This document shows, piece after piece, positions 36,151-47,950 of a stretch of DNA of 64,000 bases. The first letter of the stretch is position 1; each line of letters starts with the position of its first letter. The notes beneath the pieces were generated by a model. It saw only the letters and a list, made by a program, of their open reading frames with translations. It did no database searches and was not told where the DNA came from. The position numbers and the translations under genes were made by a program. The DNA comes from Rhodocyclales bacterium (GTDB taxonomy: Bacteria; Pseudomonadota; Gammaproteobacteria; Burkholderiales; Rhodocyclaceae): assembly GCA_003105015.1 (NCBI GenBank), contig PQAF01000028.1:248001-312000 (forward strand). The letters run 5' to 3'.

Positions 36151-36533
36151 ACCGCGACGAAGGCGGACTGCAGCGCAACGTGCTCGGCGGCCCGCTCGGC
36201 GTCTGCAGCGAGGCGCCGGTGACCGGCTTCTTCCGCACCGGCTGCTGCGATACCGGCCCGCAGGACGTCGGCCGCCACACCGTCTGCATCGTCGCCACCG
36301 AGGCGTTCCTCGCCTTCTCGAAGGCGCGCGGCAACGACCTGTCCACGCCGATGCCGGAGTACGACTTCCCCGGCGTGCAGCCCGGCCAGCGCTGGTGCCT
36401 GTGCGCCGCGCGCTGGGTCGAAGCCTACCACGCCGGCATGGCGCCGCAGGTGGTGCTCAACGCCACCAACGAGGCGACGCTGGACCTGATCCCGCTGGAA
36501 GCGCTGAAGCGCTACGCCGTCGACCTGCACTGA
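36147..36533 (+). CDS. DUF2237-family protein at the end of the isc operon
   Basis: The 128-residue protein is recognised by NVLGGPLGVCSEAPVTGFFRTGCC, HTVCIVATEAFLAFSKARGNDLSTP and PGQRWCLCAARW, the DUF2237 pattern. It has six cysteines, several in metal-ligand-like spacing. Function is not established. Its ATG overlaps the iscX stop, so here it belongs to the isc operon and ends at a strong terminator, which may indicate a link to cluster metabolism. Confidence 0.85.
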   Translation: MNRDEGGLQRNVLGGPLGVCSEAPVTGFFRTGCCDTGPQDVGRHTVCIVATEAFLAFSKARGNDLSTPMPEYDFPGVQPGQRWCLCAARWVEAYHAGMAPQVVLNATNEATLDLIPLEALKRYAVDLH

Positions 36534-36544
36534 AACGCTGTGCC

Positions 36545-36574
36545 AAAAAAAGGCCGCCCGCGGGCGGCCTTTTT
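36545..36574. terminator. Bidirectional terminator after the isc operon
   Basis: A7-GGCCGCCCGCGGGCGGCC-T5: a 9-bp perfect GC stem flanked by A-run and T-run, so it works in both directions. It serves the isc operon (plus) and the DUF1015 unit (minus). Confidence 0.92.
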
Positions 36575-36590
36575 CATTGCCTCGAACGGA

Positions 36591-37832
36591 TCAATCCAGC
36601 ACGTGCGACACCAGCCCGTCGGCCAGCTTCGGCTCGAACCAGGTCGACTTCGGCGGCATCACCTCGCCGGCGTCGGCGACCGACATCAGGTCTTCCATGT
36701 CCGTCGCGTGCAGGGCGAAGGCCGCCGCCATCTCGCCGCTGTCGACGCGCCGCTCCAGTTCCTCCAGCCCGCGGATGCCGCCGACGAAGTCGATGCGCTT
36801 GTCGCGGCGCAGGTCCTTGATGCCGAGCACCGGGCCGAGCAGGTGCTCGGAGAGCAGGCTGACGTCGAGCCGCGCCACCGGGTCTTCGCTCGGGATGTGG
36901 TGGGGATTGATCGTCAGGCGGTACCACTGGCCGGGCAGGTAGAGGCTGAACTCGCCGCGCTGCGACGGCTTCGTGCGCGGCGCGCACATCGAGACGACGA
37001 AGCGCTCGGTCAGGCGCGCGAGAAAGCCGTCGCGGCTGAGGCCGTTCAGGTCCTTCACGACGCGGTTGTAATCCATGATGCGCATCTGGTGGTGCGGGAA
37101 GATCACGGCGAGGAAGTAGTTGTAGTCCTCTTCTCCCGTGTGGTGCGAGTTCTTCGCGTGGCGCGCGGCGGCGACGCGCGAGGCGGCGGCGGAGCGGTGG
37201 TGGCCGTCGGCGATGTAGAGCGCACGCATGGCATCGAAGGCCAAAGTCAGTCGCTGCAGGACGGCGGGATCGCGGATCGCCCAGAGGGTGTGGCGGATGC
37301 CGTCGTCGGCGGTGACGTCGGCGTCGGGTTCGCCGGCCGAGGCCTGCGCCAGGATGGCGTCGACCTCCGGCGCCTCGGGATGCGCCAGCAGTACCGGGCC
37401 GGTCTGTGCGTTGAGCGCCTCGATCTGGCGCACGCGGTCGTCTTCCTTGTCCGGTCGCGTGAATTCGTGCTTGCGGATGCGGTTGGTGTCGTAGTCGGCC
37501 ACCGAGGCGGCGGCGACCAGGCCGGTCTGGCTGTGATCGCCCATCACCAGGCGGTAGGCGTAGTAGCAGGGCGCCTCGTCCTGCTTCAGCACGGCTTCCT
37601 TGATCATGCGGTCGAAGTTCTCGCGCGACTTGGCGTAGACCTGAGGCGAGTAGTGGTCGATCTCCGGCGGCAGGTCGATCTCGGCCTTGGAGATGTGCAG
37701 GAAGCTGTTCGGCTTGCCGGCGGCACGCACCCGTGCCTCCTCGGCGGAGAGGACGTCGTAGGGCGGCGCGGCGATTTCGGCGGCGCGGCCGGGCGCGGGG
37801 CGCAGGCCGCGAAAGGGTTTGATCAGGGACAT
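36591..37832 (-). CDS. DUF1015-family protein
   Basis: The 413-residue protein matches DUF1015: an N-terminal FRGLRPAPGRAAEIAAPPYDVLSAEEARV, the middle IADGHHRSAAASRVAA near residue 205 and a C-terminal region with VGGIRGLEELERRVDSGE. Members are uncharacterised; some resemble HTH-linked or kinase-like proteins, but the function is unknown. It lies 14 bp downstream of the DAHP synthase gene on the same strand. Dispersed-motif copy 11 lies within it. Confidence 0.85.
   Translation of the reverse strand: MSLIKPFRGLRPAPGRAAEIAAPPYDVLSAEEARVRAAGKPNSFLHISKAEIDLPPEIDHYSPQVYAKSRENFDRMIKEAVLKQDEAPCYYAYRLVMGDHSQTGLVAAASVADYDTNRIRKHEFTRPDKEDDRVRQIEALNAQTGPVLLAHPEAPEVDAILAQASAGEPDADVTADDGIRHTLWAIRDPAVLQRLTLAFDAMRALYIADGHHRSAAASRVAAARHAKNSHHTGEEDYNYFLAVIFPHHQMRIMDYNRVVKDLNGLSRDGFLARLTERFVVSMCAPRTKPSQRGEFSLYLPGQWYRLTINPHHIPSEDPVARLDVSLLSEHLLGPVLGIKDLRRDKRIDFVGGIRGLEELERRVDSGEMAAAFALHATDMEDLMSVADAGEVMPPKSTWFEPKLADGLVSHVLD
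37243..37266 (+). repeat. Dispersed 24-bp motif, copy 11
   Basis: AAAGTCAGTC, GCTGCA, GGACGGCG, antisense in the DUF1015 gene, whose strand reads AVLQRLTL. Confidence 0.8.
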
Positions 37833-37846
37833 GTTGCTTCTTCTGG

Positions 37847-38916
37847 TTAGGCGTTGCGGTTCGGCAGGATGTCCTTCAGCACCTCGCGGGCCTTGCGGAT
37901 CATGGTTTCGGTGGTGGGCCAGTCGACGCAGGCGTCGGTGACGGAACAGCCGTACTTGAGCTTGCTGAGGTCCTCGGGGATCGGCTGGTTGCCGCCTTCG
38001 ATGTTGCTCTCGATCATCAGGCCGACGATGGACTGGTTGCCCTCGCGGATCTGATGCACGCAGTCCGACATCACCAGCGGCTGCAGCGCCGGGTCTTTCA
38101 GCGAATTGGCGTGCGAGCAGTCGATGACGATGTTCGGCGCGATCTTCGCCTTGGCGAGCGCCCGTTCGACCATGCAGACGCTGACGGTGTCGAAGTTCGA
38201 GCGGCCGTCGCCGCCGCGCAGCACGACGTGGCCGTAGGGGTTGCCCTGCGTGCGCACGATGGCCGAGCGGCCCTGCATGTTGATGCCGAGGAAGCTGTGC
38301 GCGCTGGAAGCGGACTTGATGGCGTTGATGGCGGGCTGGATGTCGCCGTCGGTGGCGTTCTTGAAGCCGACCGGGGTGGACAGGCCGGAGGACATTTCGC
38401 GGTGCGTCTGCGATTCCGAGGTGCGCGCGCCGATCGCCGTCCAGGAAATCAGGTCGCCGAGGTATTGCGGCGCGATCGGATCGAGCGCCTCGGTCGCCGT
38501 CGGCAGGCCGAGCTCGGTCACCTTGAGCAGGAACTCGCGCGCCCGCTCCATGCCTTCCTCGATGTGGAAGGAGTCGTCCATGTGCGGATCGTTGATGAAG
38601 CCCTTCCAGCCGGTCGAGGTGCGCGGCTTCTCGAAATACACGCGCATGACGAGGTAGAGGGTGTCGCTCACCTCGTCGGCCAGTTTCTTCAAGCGTTGCG
38701 CGTAGTCGTAGCCGGCGACCGGGTCGTGGATGGAGCAGGGGCCGACGACGATGAAGATGCGCGGGTCCTTGCGGTCGAGGATGGCCTTGATGGCCTCGCG
38801 GCTGGCGAAGACGGTGTCCGAGGCCTTTTCGGAGAGCGGCACGCGGGCGTGGATTTCCTCGGGGGAGGGCATCAGGTCGAAGGCGCCGATGCGGACGTTT
38901 TCCAGGGCTTGCTGTG

Positions 38917-38920
<4 letters not shown>
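37847..38920 (-). CDS. 3-deoxy-7-phosphoheptulonate synthase, class I (DAHP synthase)
   Basis: Condenses phosphoenolpyruvate with erythrose 4-phosphate, the first step of aromatic amino acid synthesis. The 357-residue class I (AroF/G/H type) protein shows FIVVGPCSIHDPVAGYDYAQRL near residue 57, RVYFEKPRTSTGWKGFINDP near 94, the metal-binding IDCSHANSLKDP and the C-terminal SVTDACVDWPTT. Which feedback specificity it has cannot be read with certainty. Its ATG overlaps the mfd stop (38917-38920), so the two are translationally coupled. Confidence 0.94.
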
Positions 38921-42381
<3,461 letters not shown>

Positions 42382-42473
42382 TCTGGAAGGATGGGAAGGC
42401 GTGCGGGAGGCTGCTTTTCAAAGAGCGAATTATACCGGTCTGGACAGGCCCGCAGGAGCGCGCTAGGGTAGCT

Positions 42474-42594
42474 ACTCCCCTCTCCCGCTTGCGGGGCGAA
42501 GGCGGGGTTTCCCGAAGCATGCTTCGCGCCGCCTGAGCCGGACGGCTGTGCTAAGCCGTCCGTGGGGCGCGGAGCGGGGGCAGGGGGAGAGGGC
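42474..42594. repeat. Intergenic complex hairpin region
   Basis: Between mfd and the phosphoribosyltransferase gene. CTCCCCTCTCCCGCTTGCGGG at the left is mirrored by GGGGGCAGGGGGAGAGGG at the right. GAAGCATGCTTC and GACGGCT-gtgcta-AGCCGTC fold in between. This is of the CCCTCTCCC/GGGAGAGGG intergenic repeat type common in proteobacteria. No gene is seen. Confidence 0.6.
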
Positions 42595-42599
42595 AAGAC

Positions 42600-43235
42600 A
42601 TGATTTTCAGCAACCGCGAACGGGCCGCCGGGCTTCTCGCCGAAAAACTCGTCGCCTACAAGGGGCAGAACCCGCTGATCCTCGCCATCCCGCGCGGCGC
42701 CGTGCCGATGGCGAAGATCGTCGCCGAGGCGCTCGGCGGCGAATTCGACGTGGTGCTGGTGAGGAAGCTCGGCGCGCCGGGCAACCCGGAATTCGCCATC
42801 GGCGCCGTCGACGAGACCGGCTGGGCCTACCTCGGCCCCTATGCCGCCATGGCCGGCGCCGATTCCGGCTACATCGAGCGCGCCAAGGCGCGCGAGCTGG
42901 AAACCATCCGCAAGCGCCGCGCCCAGTATTCGCCGCTGCACCCGTCGATCGATCCGAAGGGCCGCATCGTCATCGTCGTCGACGACGGCCTCGCCACCGG
43001 TGCCACCATGATTGCCGCCCTGCACGCGCTGCGCCAGCGCGCGCCGCAGAAGCTGGTCTGCGCCGTGCCGGTGGCGCCGCCCGACACCGTCGAGAAGGTG
43101 CGCGAACACGCCGACGAGGTGGTCTGCCTGTACGCTCCGGAGAATTTCCAGGCGGTCGGCCAGTTCTACGCCGACTTCGGCCAGGTCGAGGACGACGAAG
43201 TGATTGCCCTGCTGTCTGAAAGGAAGAAGCCATGA
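42600..43235 (+). CDS. Phosphoribosyltransferase-family protein
   Basis: The 211-residue protein has the PRPP-binding motif IVIVVDDGLATGATMIAAL near residue 122 and the flexible-loop region RGAVPMAKIVAEALGGEFDVVLVRKLGAP near residue 31. Stand-alone members of this group act on unknown bases and sometimes accompany a hydrolase. GGGGGAGAGGG precedes the ATG. Its stop overlaps a small lipoprotein gene. Confidence 0.85.
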   Translation: MIFSNRERAAGLLAEKLVAYKGQNPLILAIPRGAVPMAKIVAEALGGEFDVVLVRKLGAPGNPEFAIGAVDETGWAYLGPYAAMAGADSGYIERAKARELETIRKRRAQYSPLHPSIDPKGRIVIVVDDGLATGATMIAALHALRQRAPQKLVCAVPVAPPDTVEKVREHADEVVCLYAPENFQAVGQFYADFGQVEDDEVIALLSERKKP

Positions 43236-43432
43236 GGACATTGACCGTGCTGCTCGCCGCCGCGCTGGCCGGCTGCGGCGTCTCAGAAACCGCCAGCGTC
43301 GCCGCTACCGCCGGCGCCGCCAAGGCGAAAGAAGCCGAGCAGGCGAAGACTGCGCCCGCCCAGGTGCAGGGCAAGCTCGACGAATCGTTCAGGCAGGCGG
43401 AACAGAAGCGCGAAGGCGCCGACGCGCGCTGA
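43232..43432 (+). CDS. Small lipoprotein, Ala/Lys/Glu-rich
   Basis: A 66-residue protein with a lipoprotein signal ending in LAGC (Cys15). The rest is a low-complexity helix (AKAKEAEQAKTAPAQVQGKL), like entericidin or Lpp-type small envelope proteins in character but not matched to either. The ATG overlaps the preceding stop by 4 bp. Confidence 0.65.
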   Translation: MRTLTVLLAAALAGCGVSETASVAATAGAAKAKEAEQAKTAPAQVQGKLDESFRQAEQKREGADAR

Positions 43433-43508
43433 TGCCCGGGTGGCGCAAACCCGGAACCAATCGTCCGCTGTGCCATCAAACCGGCGTGCCTCACGCAAGG
43501 ATCCCAAC

Positions 43509-44111
43509 ATGATCGGCGGCATTGCCTGGGTCGCGGCCGCGGTGGCCAGCCTCGCCGCCGGTGCCCTCCTGGTTTGCCCCGCCGGAGAATGCCGCACGCT
43601 CGCCTTCGACGAGGCCGCCCTCATGCTGGCGCAAGGCTGGCAGGCAAGTTGGCTCGACGCCGGCTTTGCCGCGCTCACCTGGCTGGGTTCGCTGTATGTC
43701 TTGATCCCGCTGTCGCTGCTGCTCTTCTGGCGGATGCGGGCGCCCTGGCGCGCCTACCTGCCGCTGGCGGTGGCCGGCGCCGCCGCCCTGGCGCAGCTCG
43801 CCAAGCTGATCGTCGTGCGGCCGCGCCCCGAACTCTATCCCGCTCTGGTCGACATGCCGGCCGACGCCAGCTTTCCAAGCGCCCATGCCATGCAGGCGGC
43901 GGCTTTCGTCGTCGCCTGGCTGTGTCGGCCGGGTGCCAATCCGGGCATTGGCGCGATTCTCGCTGCCGCCGGTCTGGTGCTGCTGGTTTCCCTCTCGCGC
44001 ATCCACCTGCAGGTGCATTTCCCCAGCGACGTCGTCTTCGGCGCCGCGGCGGGCGCCTGCTGGGCGCTGGCGTTGCGCAGCCTGTTCCTCCGCAAGAGGG
44101 CTCAACCATGA
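43509..44111 (+). CDS. PAP2-family membrane phosphatase
   Basis: The 200-residue integral membrane protein has the three phosphatase motifs: KLIVVRPRP (near residue 98), PSAHAMQ (near 124) and SRIHLQVHFPSD (near 163). Five to six hydrophobic helices are visible. Members dephosphorylate undecaprenyl diphosphate or phosphatidate. The adjacent, overlapping dgkA makes the reverse (phosphorylated) lipids, suggesting a shared lipid-carrier role. Confidence 0.87.
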   Translation: MIGGIAWVAAAVASLAAGALLVCPAGECRTLAFDEAALMLAQGWQASWLDAGFAALTWLGSLYVLIPLSLLLFWRMRAPWRAYLPLAVAGAAALAQLAKLIVVRPRPELYPALVDMPADASFPSAHAMQAAAFVVAWLCRPGANPGIGAILAAAGLVLLVSLSRIHLQVHFPSDVVFGAAAGACWALALRSLFLRKRAQP

Positions 44112-44488
44112 GGCACAAGTTCCTCGGCATCGGCGAGCCGGGCTACCACCCGGTCCGCAAGCTGCGCACCGTCGTTTCCGGCCTGCGCTACGCCGTGCTC
44201 TACGACTGGTCGGTCACCTACAAGCTGGTGCTGTCGGCCTTTATTCTCGCCGGCGCCTTCGCCTTGCGCGCCTGGGTCGATTTCCTGCTCATCCTCGTCG
44301 CCACGGCCTTCGTCGTCTTCGCCGAGATCGTCAACAGCGCCATCGAGGCCCTGTGCGATTTCGTCGAGGAGCGCCACAACGAGAAGATCAAGGTCATCAA
44401 GGACATGGCCGCCGCTGCGGTCGGCATCGCGATGTTCGCCTGGCTGGCGGTGATCGTCGTCGAGCTGGCGCGCTATTTCCAGCGCTAG
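44108..44488 (+). CDS. dgkA: Diacylglycerol/undecaprenol kinase-like DgkA
   Basis: A 126-residue small membrane kinase. It has three helices and the catalytic region VFAEIVNSAIEALCDFVEERHNEKIKVIKDMAAAAV near residues 77-112, typical of the DgkA family. Whether the substrate is diacylglycerol or undecaprenol is not readable. The start overlaps the PAP2 phosphatase stop. The final 4 bp overlap the convergent SnoaL-like gene. Confidence 0.9.
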   Translation: MRHKFLGIGEPGYHPVRKLRTVVSGLRYAVLYDWSVTYKLVLSAFILAGAFALRAWVDFLLILVATAFVVFAEIVNSAIEALCDFVEERHNEKIKVIKDMAAAAVGIAMFAWLAVIVVELARYFQR

Positions 44489-44913
44489 GCCGCGATCATC
44501 CGCCGCAGGCCGCGCATCAGGCAGCCGACGGCGGGCAGCTTCATGTAGAGCTCCTCGGCGGCGTCCCAGTAATCGCGGTGGTAAATCACCTTGCCGACGG
44601 CGTCGAAGCGCAGGTGGCTGACGCCGCGCATGACCTGATCGCCGCCGCCGGCCAGGCGCCGGCTGCGGAAATGGAAGGTCCACACCAGCACGGCGCTGTT
44701 GTCGGCGACGATGCGCTCCTCGACGCGGAAGCGCGGCGCCTCCACCTGGCGGAACATGTGCGCGAAGATGCGCTGGATCGCCGGCAGGCCGCGCACCTCG
44801 TTGAAGGGGTCCTTGAAGCTCGCGTCCTCGGCGTAGAACGCGCCGAAGCGTTCGACATCGGCGACGCCGAGGTTCTCGTAGAAGGCGACCAGCGCATCGA
44901 GGTTGTTCTGCAT
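44485..44913 (-). CDS. SnoaL-like (NTF2-fold) protein
   Basis: The 142-residue protein has the NTF2/SnoaL pattern LVAFYENLGVADVERFGAFYAEDASFKDPFNEVRG followed by an alternating beta sheet. Such proteins bind or isomerise small hydrophobic compounds. It is the last gene of the long minus-strand cluster that begins beside the light-sensing regulator; similar genes occur in other LitR- or sigma-E-controlled clusters. Confidence 0.8.
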   Translation of the reverse strand: MQNNLDALVAFYENLGVADVERFGAFYAEDASFKDPFNEVRGLPAIQRIFAHMFRQVEAPRFRVEERIVADNSAVLVWTFHFRSRRLAGGGDQVMRGVSHLRFDAVGKVIYHRDYWDAAEELYMKLPAVGCLMRGLRRMIAA

Positions 44914-44914
44914 T

Positions 44915-45682
44915 TCAGGCTCCGGTGAGGCGGCGGATCAGGGGAAAGTACATCCGGTGCGGCAGCAGGCGCAGCAGCTTGAGCAGGCGCGTGAAGCGCT
45001 TCGGGAAATGGATTTCGAAGGCATCCGTGGCGAAGCCGCGCAGGATTTCGCCCGCCGCCTCGTGCGGGGTGATCAGCGCCGGCATGGTGAAGTCGTTCTG
45101 CGCGGTGAGCGGCGTGGCGACGAAGCCGGGGTTGATCACGCGCACGCCGACGCCGCGCGGGGCGAGGTCGAGCCAGAGCGTCTCGGCGAAGTTGATCAGC
45201 GCCGCCTTGGTCGGGCCATAGACCAGGGCCTTGGGCAGGCCGCGATAGCCGGCGACGCTGGAAACGAAGGCGAGTTGCCCTTTGCCCTGCTTGAGCAGCA
45301 GCGGCGCCAGCGCCGCGGCGAAGGCCATGGCGCCGGCGAAGTTCACCGCGACCATGTGCGCCGCCGCCTTCGGCGCGTAGTCCCAGGCGCGCATCGGCAC
45401 GTAATCGCCCGCCAGGTAGATCGCGACATCGACACCGCCCCAATCGGCGGCGAGCCGGTCGCGCACGCGGGCCATCGCCTCCCCGTCGGTGGCATCGCAG
45501 GGCAGCGCCAGGGCCAGCGGCAGTTCGCCGGCGAGCGCGGCGATGCGCTCGGCGCGCCGCGCCGAGAGCGCCACGCTTGCGCCGGCGGCGGCGAGCGCCC
45601 GCGCCAGCGCCTCGCCGATGCCGCTCGAGGCGCCCATCAGCCAGACGCGTTGGCCTTGCCAGTCGCGGATCGGCGCGTTCAT
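44915..45682 (-). CDS. Short-chain dehydrogenase/reductase
   Basis: The 255-residue SDR has the cofactor motif GASSGIGEALARAL near residue 17, the NAG-equivalent AGDYVPM, Ser in FVSSVAGYRG near 143 and the YGPTK catalytic pair near 156. The C-terminal tail FTRLLKLLRLLPHRMYFPLIR looks membrane-associated. Its stop lies 2 bp from the SnoaL-like gene. The substrate is unknown, probably a lipid-derived carbonyl given the neighbours. Confidence 0.87.
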   Translation of the reverse strand: MNAPIRDWQGQRVWLMGASSGIGEALARALAAAGASVALSARRAERIAALAGELPLALALPCDATDGEAMARVRDRLAADWGGVDVAIYLAGDYVPMRAWDYAPKAAAHMVAVNFAGAMAFAAALAPLLLKQGKGQLAFVSSVAGYRGLPKALVYGPTKAALINFAETLWLDLAPRGVGVRVINPGFVATPLTAQNDFTMPALITPHEAAGEILRGFATDAFEIHFPKRFTRLLKLLRLLPHRMYFPLIRRLTGA

Positions 45683-46200
45683 CGCTTGCGGAAGGAGAGC
45701 GTCACTTCGCCGAGGCGGACGCCCCACTTCGACATGACGGAACGGTTGAGCATCACCTGCTCGTCCATGAGGAACATCCAGTCGTCGAAATCGACATGCC
45801 AGGTTCTGCCGTCCACCGGCAGCGCCAGCACGTAGCGCCAGCGCAGGGCGTTGCCGGCGGCTTCGCCGACGGCCGTGCCGACGACGTCGTCGGCACGCCC
45901 GCTGTAGCGCCCCTCGCCCTCGCGCACGATGGTCCACACGCGCCGCGAGGTGCTGCCGTCGGACCAGGCGAATTTTTCGTCGAGCGTGCCGGTGTCGCCC
46001 TGCCAGCTCGCCTCGATGACGACGTGGAAGCGCTTCACCACCTCGCCCGAGCGGTCCTGGAACATGCCCCAGCCGTCGAGCGTGCCGTTGAAGTAATTGG
46101 CGAGGTCGAGCGTCGGCTGCTCGGCGCGGTATTTCTCCACCGGCACGCCGGCGCAGCCGGTGAGGCCGAGGGCGAAGGCGAGGGCGTACAGGGTCTTCAT
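45679..46200 (-). CDS. DUF3833-family lipoprotein
   Basis: The 173-residue protein has a lipoprotein signal (LGLTGC, Cys16) and the DUF3833 pattern LDLANYFNGTLDGWGMFQDRSGEVVKRF and WVFDDWMFLMDEQVMLNRS-like C-terminal segment. The function is unknown; the fold is probably lipocalin-like. It overlaps both neighbours by 4 bp. It is regularly found with SDR, cyclopropane synthase and photolyase genes in light-responsive clusters. Confidence 0.85.
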   Translation of the reverse strand: MKTLYALAFALGLTGCAGVPVEKYRAEQPTLDLANYFNGTLDGWGMFQDRSGEVVKRFHVVIEASWQGDTGTLDEKFAWSDGSTSRRVWTIVREGEGRYSGRADDVVGTAVGEAAGNALRWRYVLALPVDGRTWHVDFDDWMFLMDEQVMLNRSVMSKWGVRLGEVTLSFRKR

Positions 46201-47441
46201 GGCGATTCCTCCAGGGTGTGGCGCCAGCGCCAGGCGAGCGCGGCGGAGATCAATTTGAAGCCAACCGGCAGCAGGCAATACACGGCGGCCAGCGCCGCCG
46301 CGCCGCCGGCCTCGCCGGGGCGGTAGCCGAGCCAGGCGAGCAGCGGCAGGCTGATGCCGGCGGCCAGCGCGAGGTTCAGCTTGGTGGCCAGCCCCCACCA
46401 GCCGAAGTAGCCGCCGGCGCGCACGCTGGCGCGCTCGCGCTCGGCGAGGTCGGCGAGCAGCGCCGGCGGGAAGGCGAGGTCGGCGCCGAGGGCGAGGCCG
46501 GAGATGAGGCAGATGGCGGCGAAGGCGGCGACGTCGCCGGCGCCCAGCGCATAGGCCCAGACGAAGGCGAGCGAGGACAGCGCCATGCCGGCGATCCAGG
46601 CGCGCACGCGGCCGATTCGCCGCGCCAGCTTCACCCAGGCGGCAAGGCCGGTGGCGCCGGCGATGAAGTAGAGGGCGAGGAAGGCGCCGCCCCAGCGCTC
46701 CGCCTGCAGCACGTCGGCGACGAAGAACAGCACCAGGGTGGCCGGCAGCGCGGCGGCGATGCCGCTGGCGAGGTACACAGCGAGCAGGCGCCGGAAGGCG
46801 GCGTCGCCGAGCGCGGCGAGCGGCGGCGCGGCGACCTGTGCCCGGGCATCGACCAGCGGCGGGCGCGGCGCGCCGAGCAAAGTCAGTCCCGCCAGCACGG
46901 CGAGCGTGGCGACGAAGACCCAGGCCAGGCGCGACAGCCCGGTGGCGGCATCGGCGGCGAGCAGGCCGGGCAGGACCGCGGCGGCGACCACGCCGAGCAG
47001 GCCGAAGCCCTCGCGGCTGGCGGTGAGCAGGGTACGCTCGCGCGCGTCGCGGCCGAGCTCGGCGCCCCAGGCCTGCAGGGCGATGGTGGCGAGGCTGTAG
47101 CCGAAGTAGGTCAGGGCAAGCGCCCCGGCGAGCCAGGGCAGCGTGTGCGCCGCCGGCGGATGCAGCAGCGCCAGCATGCCCAGCGCCAGGCAGGGCAATG
47201 CCAGCAGGATCATGCCGCGCCGCGCGCGGCGATGGTCGCCCCACCAGCCGATGAGCGGATCGAGGCCGGCGTCGAGCAGGCGCGCGGCAAGCAGGACGGC
47301 GCCGAGCAGGGCCAGGTCGATGCCCACCGTCTCGGCGTAGAAGCGCGGCACATGCACGTACACCGGCAGCGCCGCCATTGCCAGCGGCAGGCCGAGCGCG
47401 CCGTAGGCGAGCCAGTGGCGGGGGGCGAGCGCGGCCGTCAT
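46197..47441 (-). CDS. MFS transporter (sugar:cation symporter-like)
   Basis: A 414-residue protein with about 12 hydrophobic segments. The start GALGLPLAMAALPVYVHVPRFY and the loop RLLDAGLDPLIGWWGDHRRARRG are typical of the GPH/MFS_2 group. The substrate is unknown. It overlaps the neighbours by 4 bp, in the middle of the light-responsive cluster. Motif copy 13 lies in the coding region. Confidence 0.85.
   Translation of the reverse strand: MTAALAPRHWLAYGALGLPLAMAALPVYVHVPRFYAETVGIDLALLGAVLLAARLLDAGLDPLIGWWGDHRRARRGMILLALPCLALGMLALLHPPAAHTLPWLAGALALTYFGYSLATIALQAWGAELGRDARERTLLTASREGFGLLGVVAAAVLPGLLAADAATGLSRLAWVFVATLAVLAGLTLLGAPRPPLVDARAQVAAPPLAALGDAAFRRLLAVYLASGIAAALPATLVLFFVADVLQAERWGGAFLALYFIAGATGLAAWVKLARRIGRVRAWIAGMALSSLAFVWAYALGAGDVAAFAAICLISGLALGADLAFPPALLADLAERERASVRAGGYFGWWGLATKLNLALAAGISLPLLAWLGYRPGEAGGAAALAAVYCLLPVGFKLISAALAWRWRHTLEESP
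46879..46902 (+). repeat. Dispersed 24-bp motif, copy 13
   Basis: AAAGTCAGTC, CCGCCA, GCACGGCG, antisense in the MFS gene, whose strand reads AVLAGLTL. Confidence 0.8.
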
Positions 47442-47950
47442 CCGGGCGGCAGCTGCAGCAAGGCGCCGCGCAACTGCGGCGCGCGCGTGCGCGGGTCGAG
47501 CCAGATGGCGAAGAAGCGGCGCGCGAATTCGGCGTCGGCGATATCGCCGAGGTGCCGCTCGCGGAAGTAGAAACGCGCGCCGCCCGAGGGCAGGTGGATG
47601 CCGGTGAGCGTGTCGCCCGGCGCGACGTCGGGGAACAGCGCGCGCATCGCCCCGCTCCAGCGCGCCAGCGCCGCCTCGTCCGCGCCGAGGCGGCGCATCT
47701 CCTCCTCGCTGGCCAGTGCGATGCGCTCGCCGGGAATGGCGCGGCGGTATTCGAGCACCAAGGCCAGGGGCGGCTTCGGTTCCGCCGGCGCCTCGCCCGC
47801 CACCCACAGCGTGGCGCGGTAGAGCTTGAAGCCGAGCCAGCTCATCTCGCCGCTGCCCCAGCGCCGCCAGTCGGCCTCGCCGCGCGCCGCCTCGGGCAGC
47901 GCCTGCGCCGGCGCGGCGAGCAGCATCAGCAGGAGCAGCCAGGGCCTCAT
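47438..47950 (-). CDS. Chalcone-isomerase-like exported protein
   Basis: A signal peptide (MRPWLLLLMLLAAPAQA) precedes a 150-residue domain with GEMSWLGFKLYRATLWVAGE and LALVLEYRRAIPGERIALASEEEM, the chalcone-isomerase-like pattern found in proteobacterial envelope proteins. A catalytic function is not established. It overlaps the MFS and cyclopropane synthase genes by 4 bp on each side. Confidence 0.8.
   Translation of the reverse strand: MRPWLLLLMLLAAPAQALPEAARGEADWRRWGSGEMSWLGFKLYRATLWVAGEAPAEPKPPLALVLEYRRAIPGERIALASEEEMRRLGADEAALARWSGAMRALFPDVAPGDTLTGIHLPSGGARFYFRERHLGDIADAEFARRFFAIWLDPRTRAPQLRGALLQLPPG

Noticed and set aside
43440..44130. Several long frames on both strands around the PAP2 and dgkA genes
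   Set aside because: Only the frames with the phosphatase and DgkA motifs are supported; the others are shadows.
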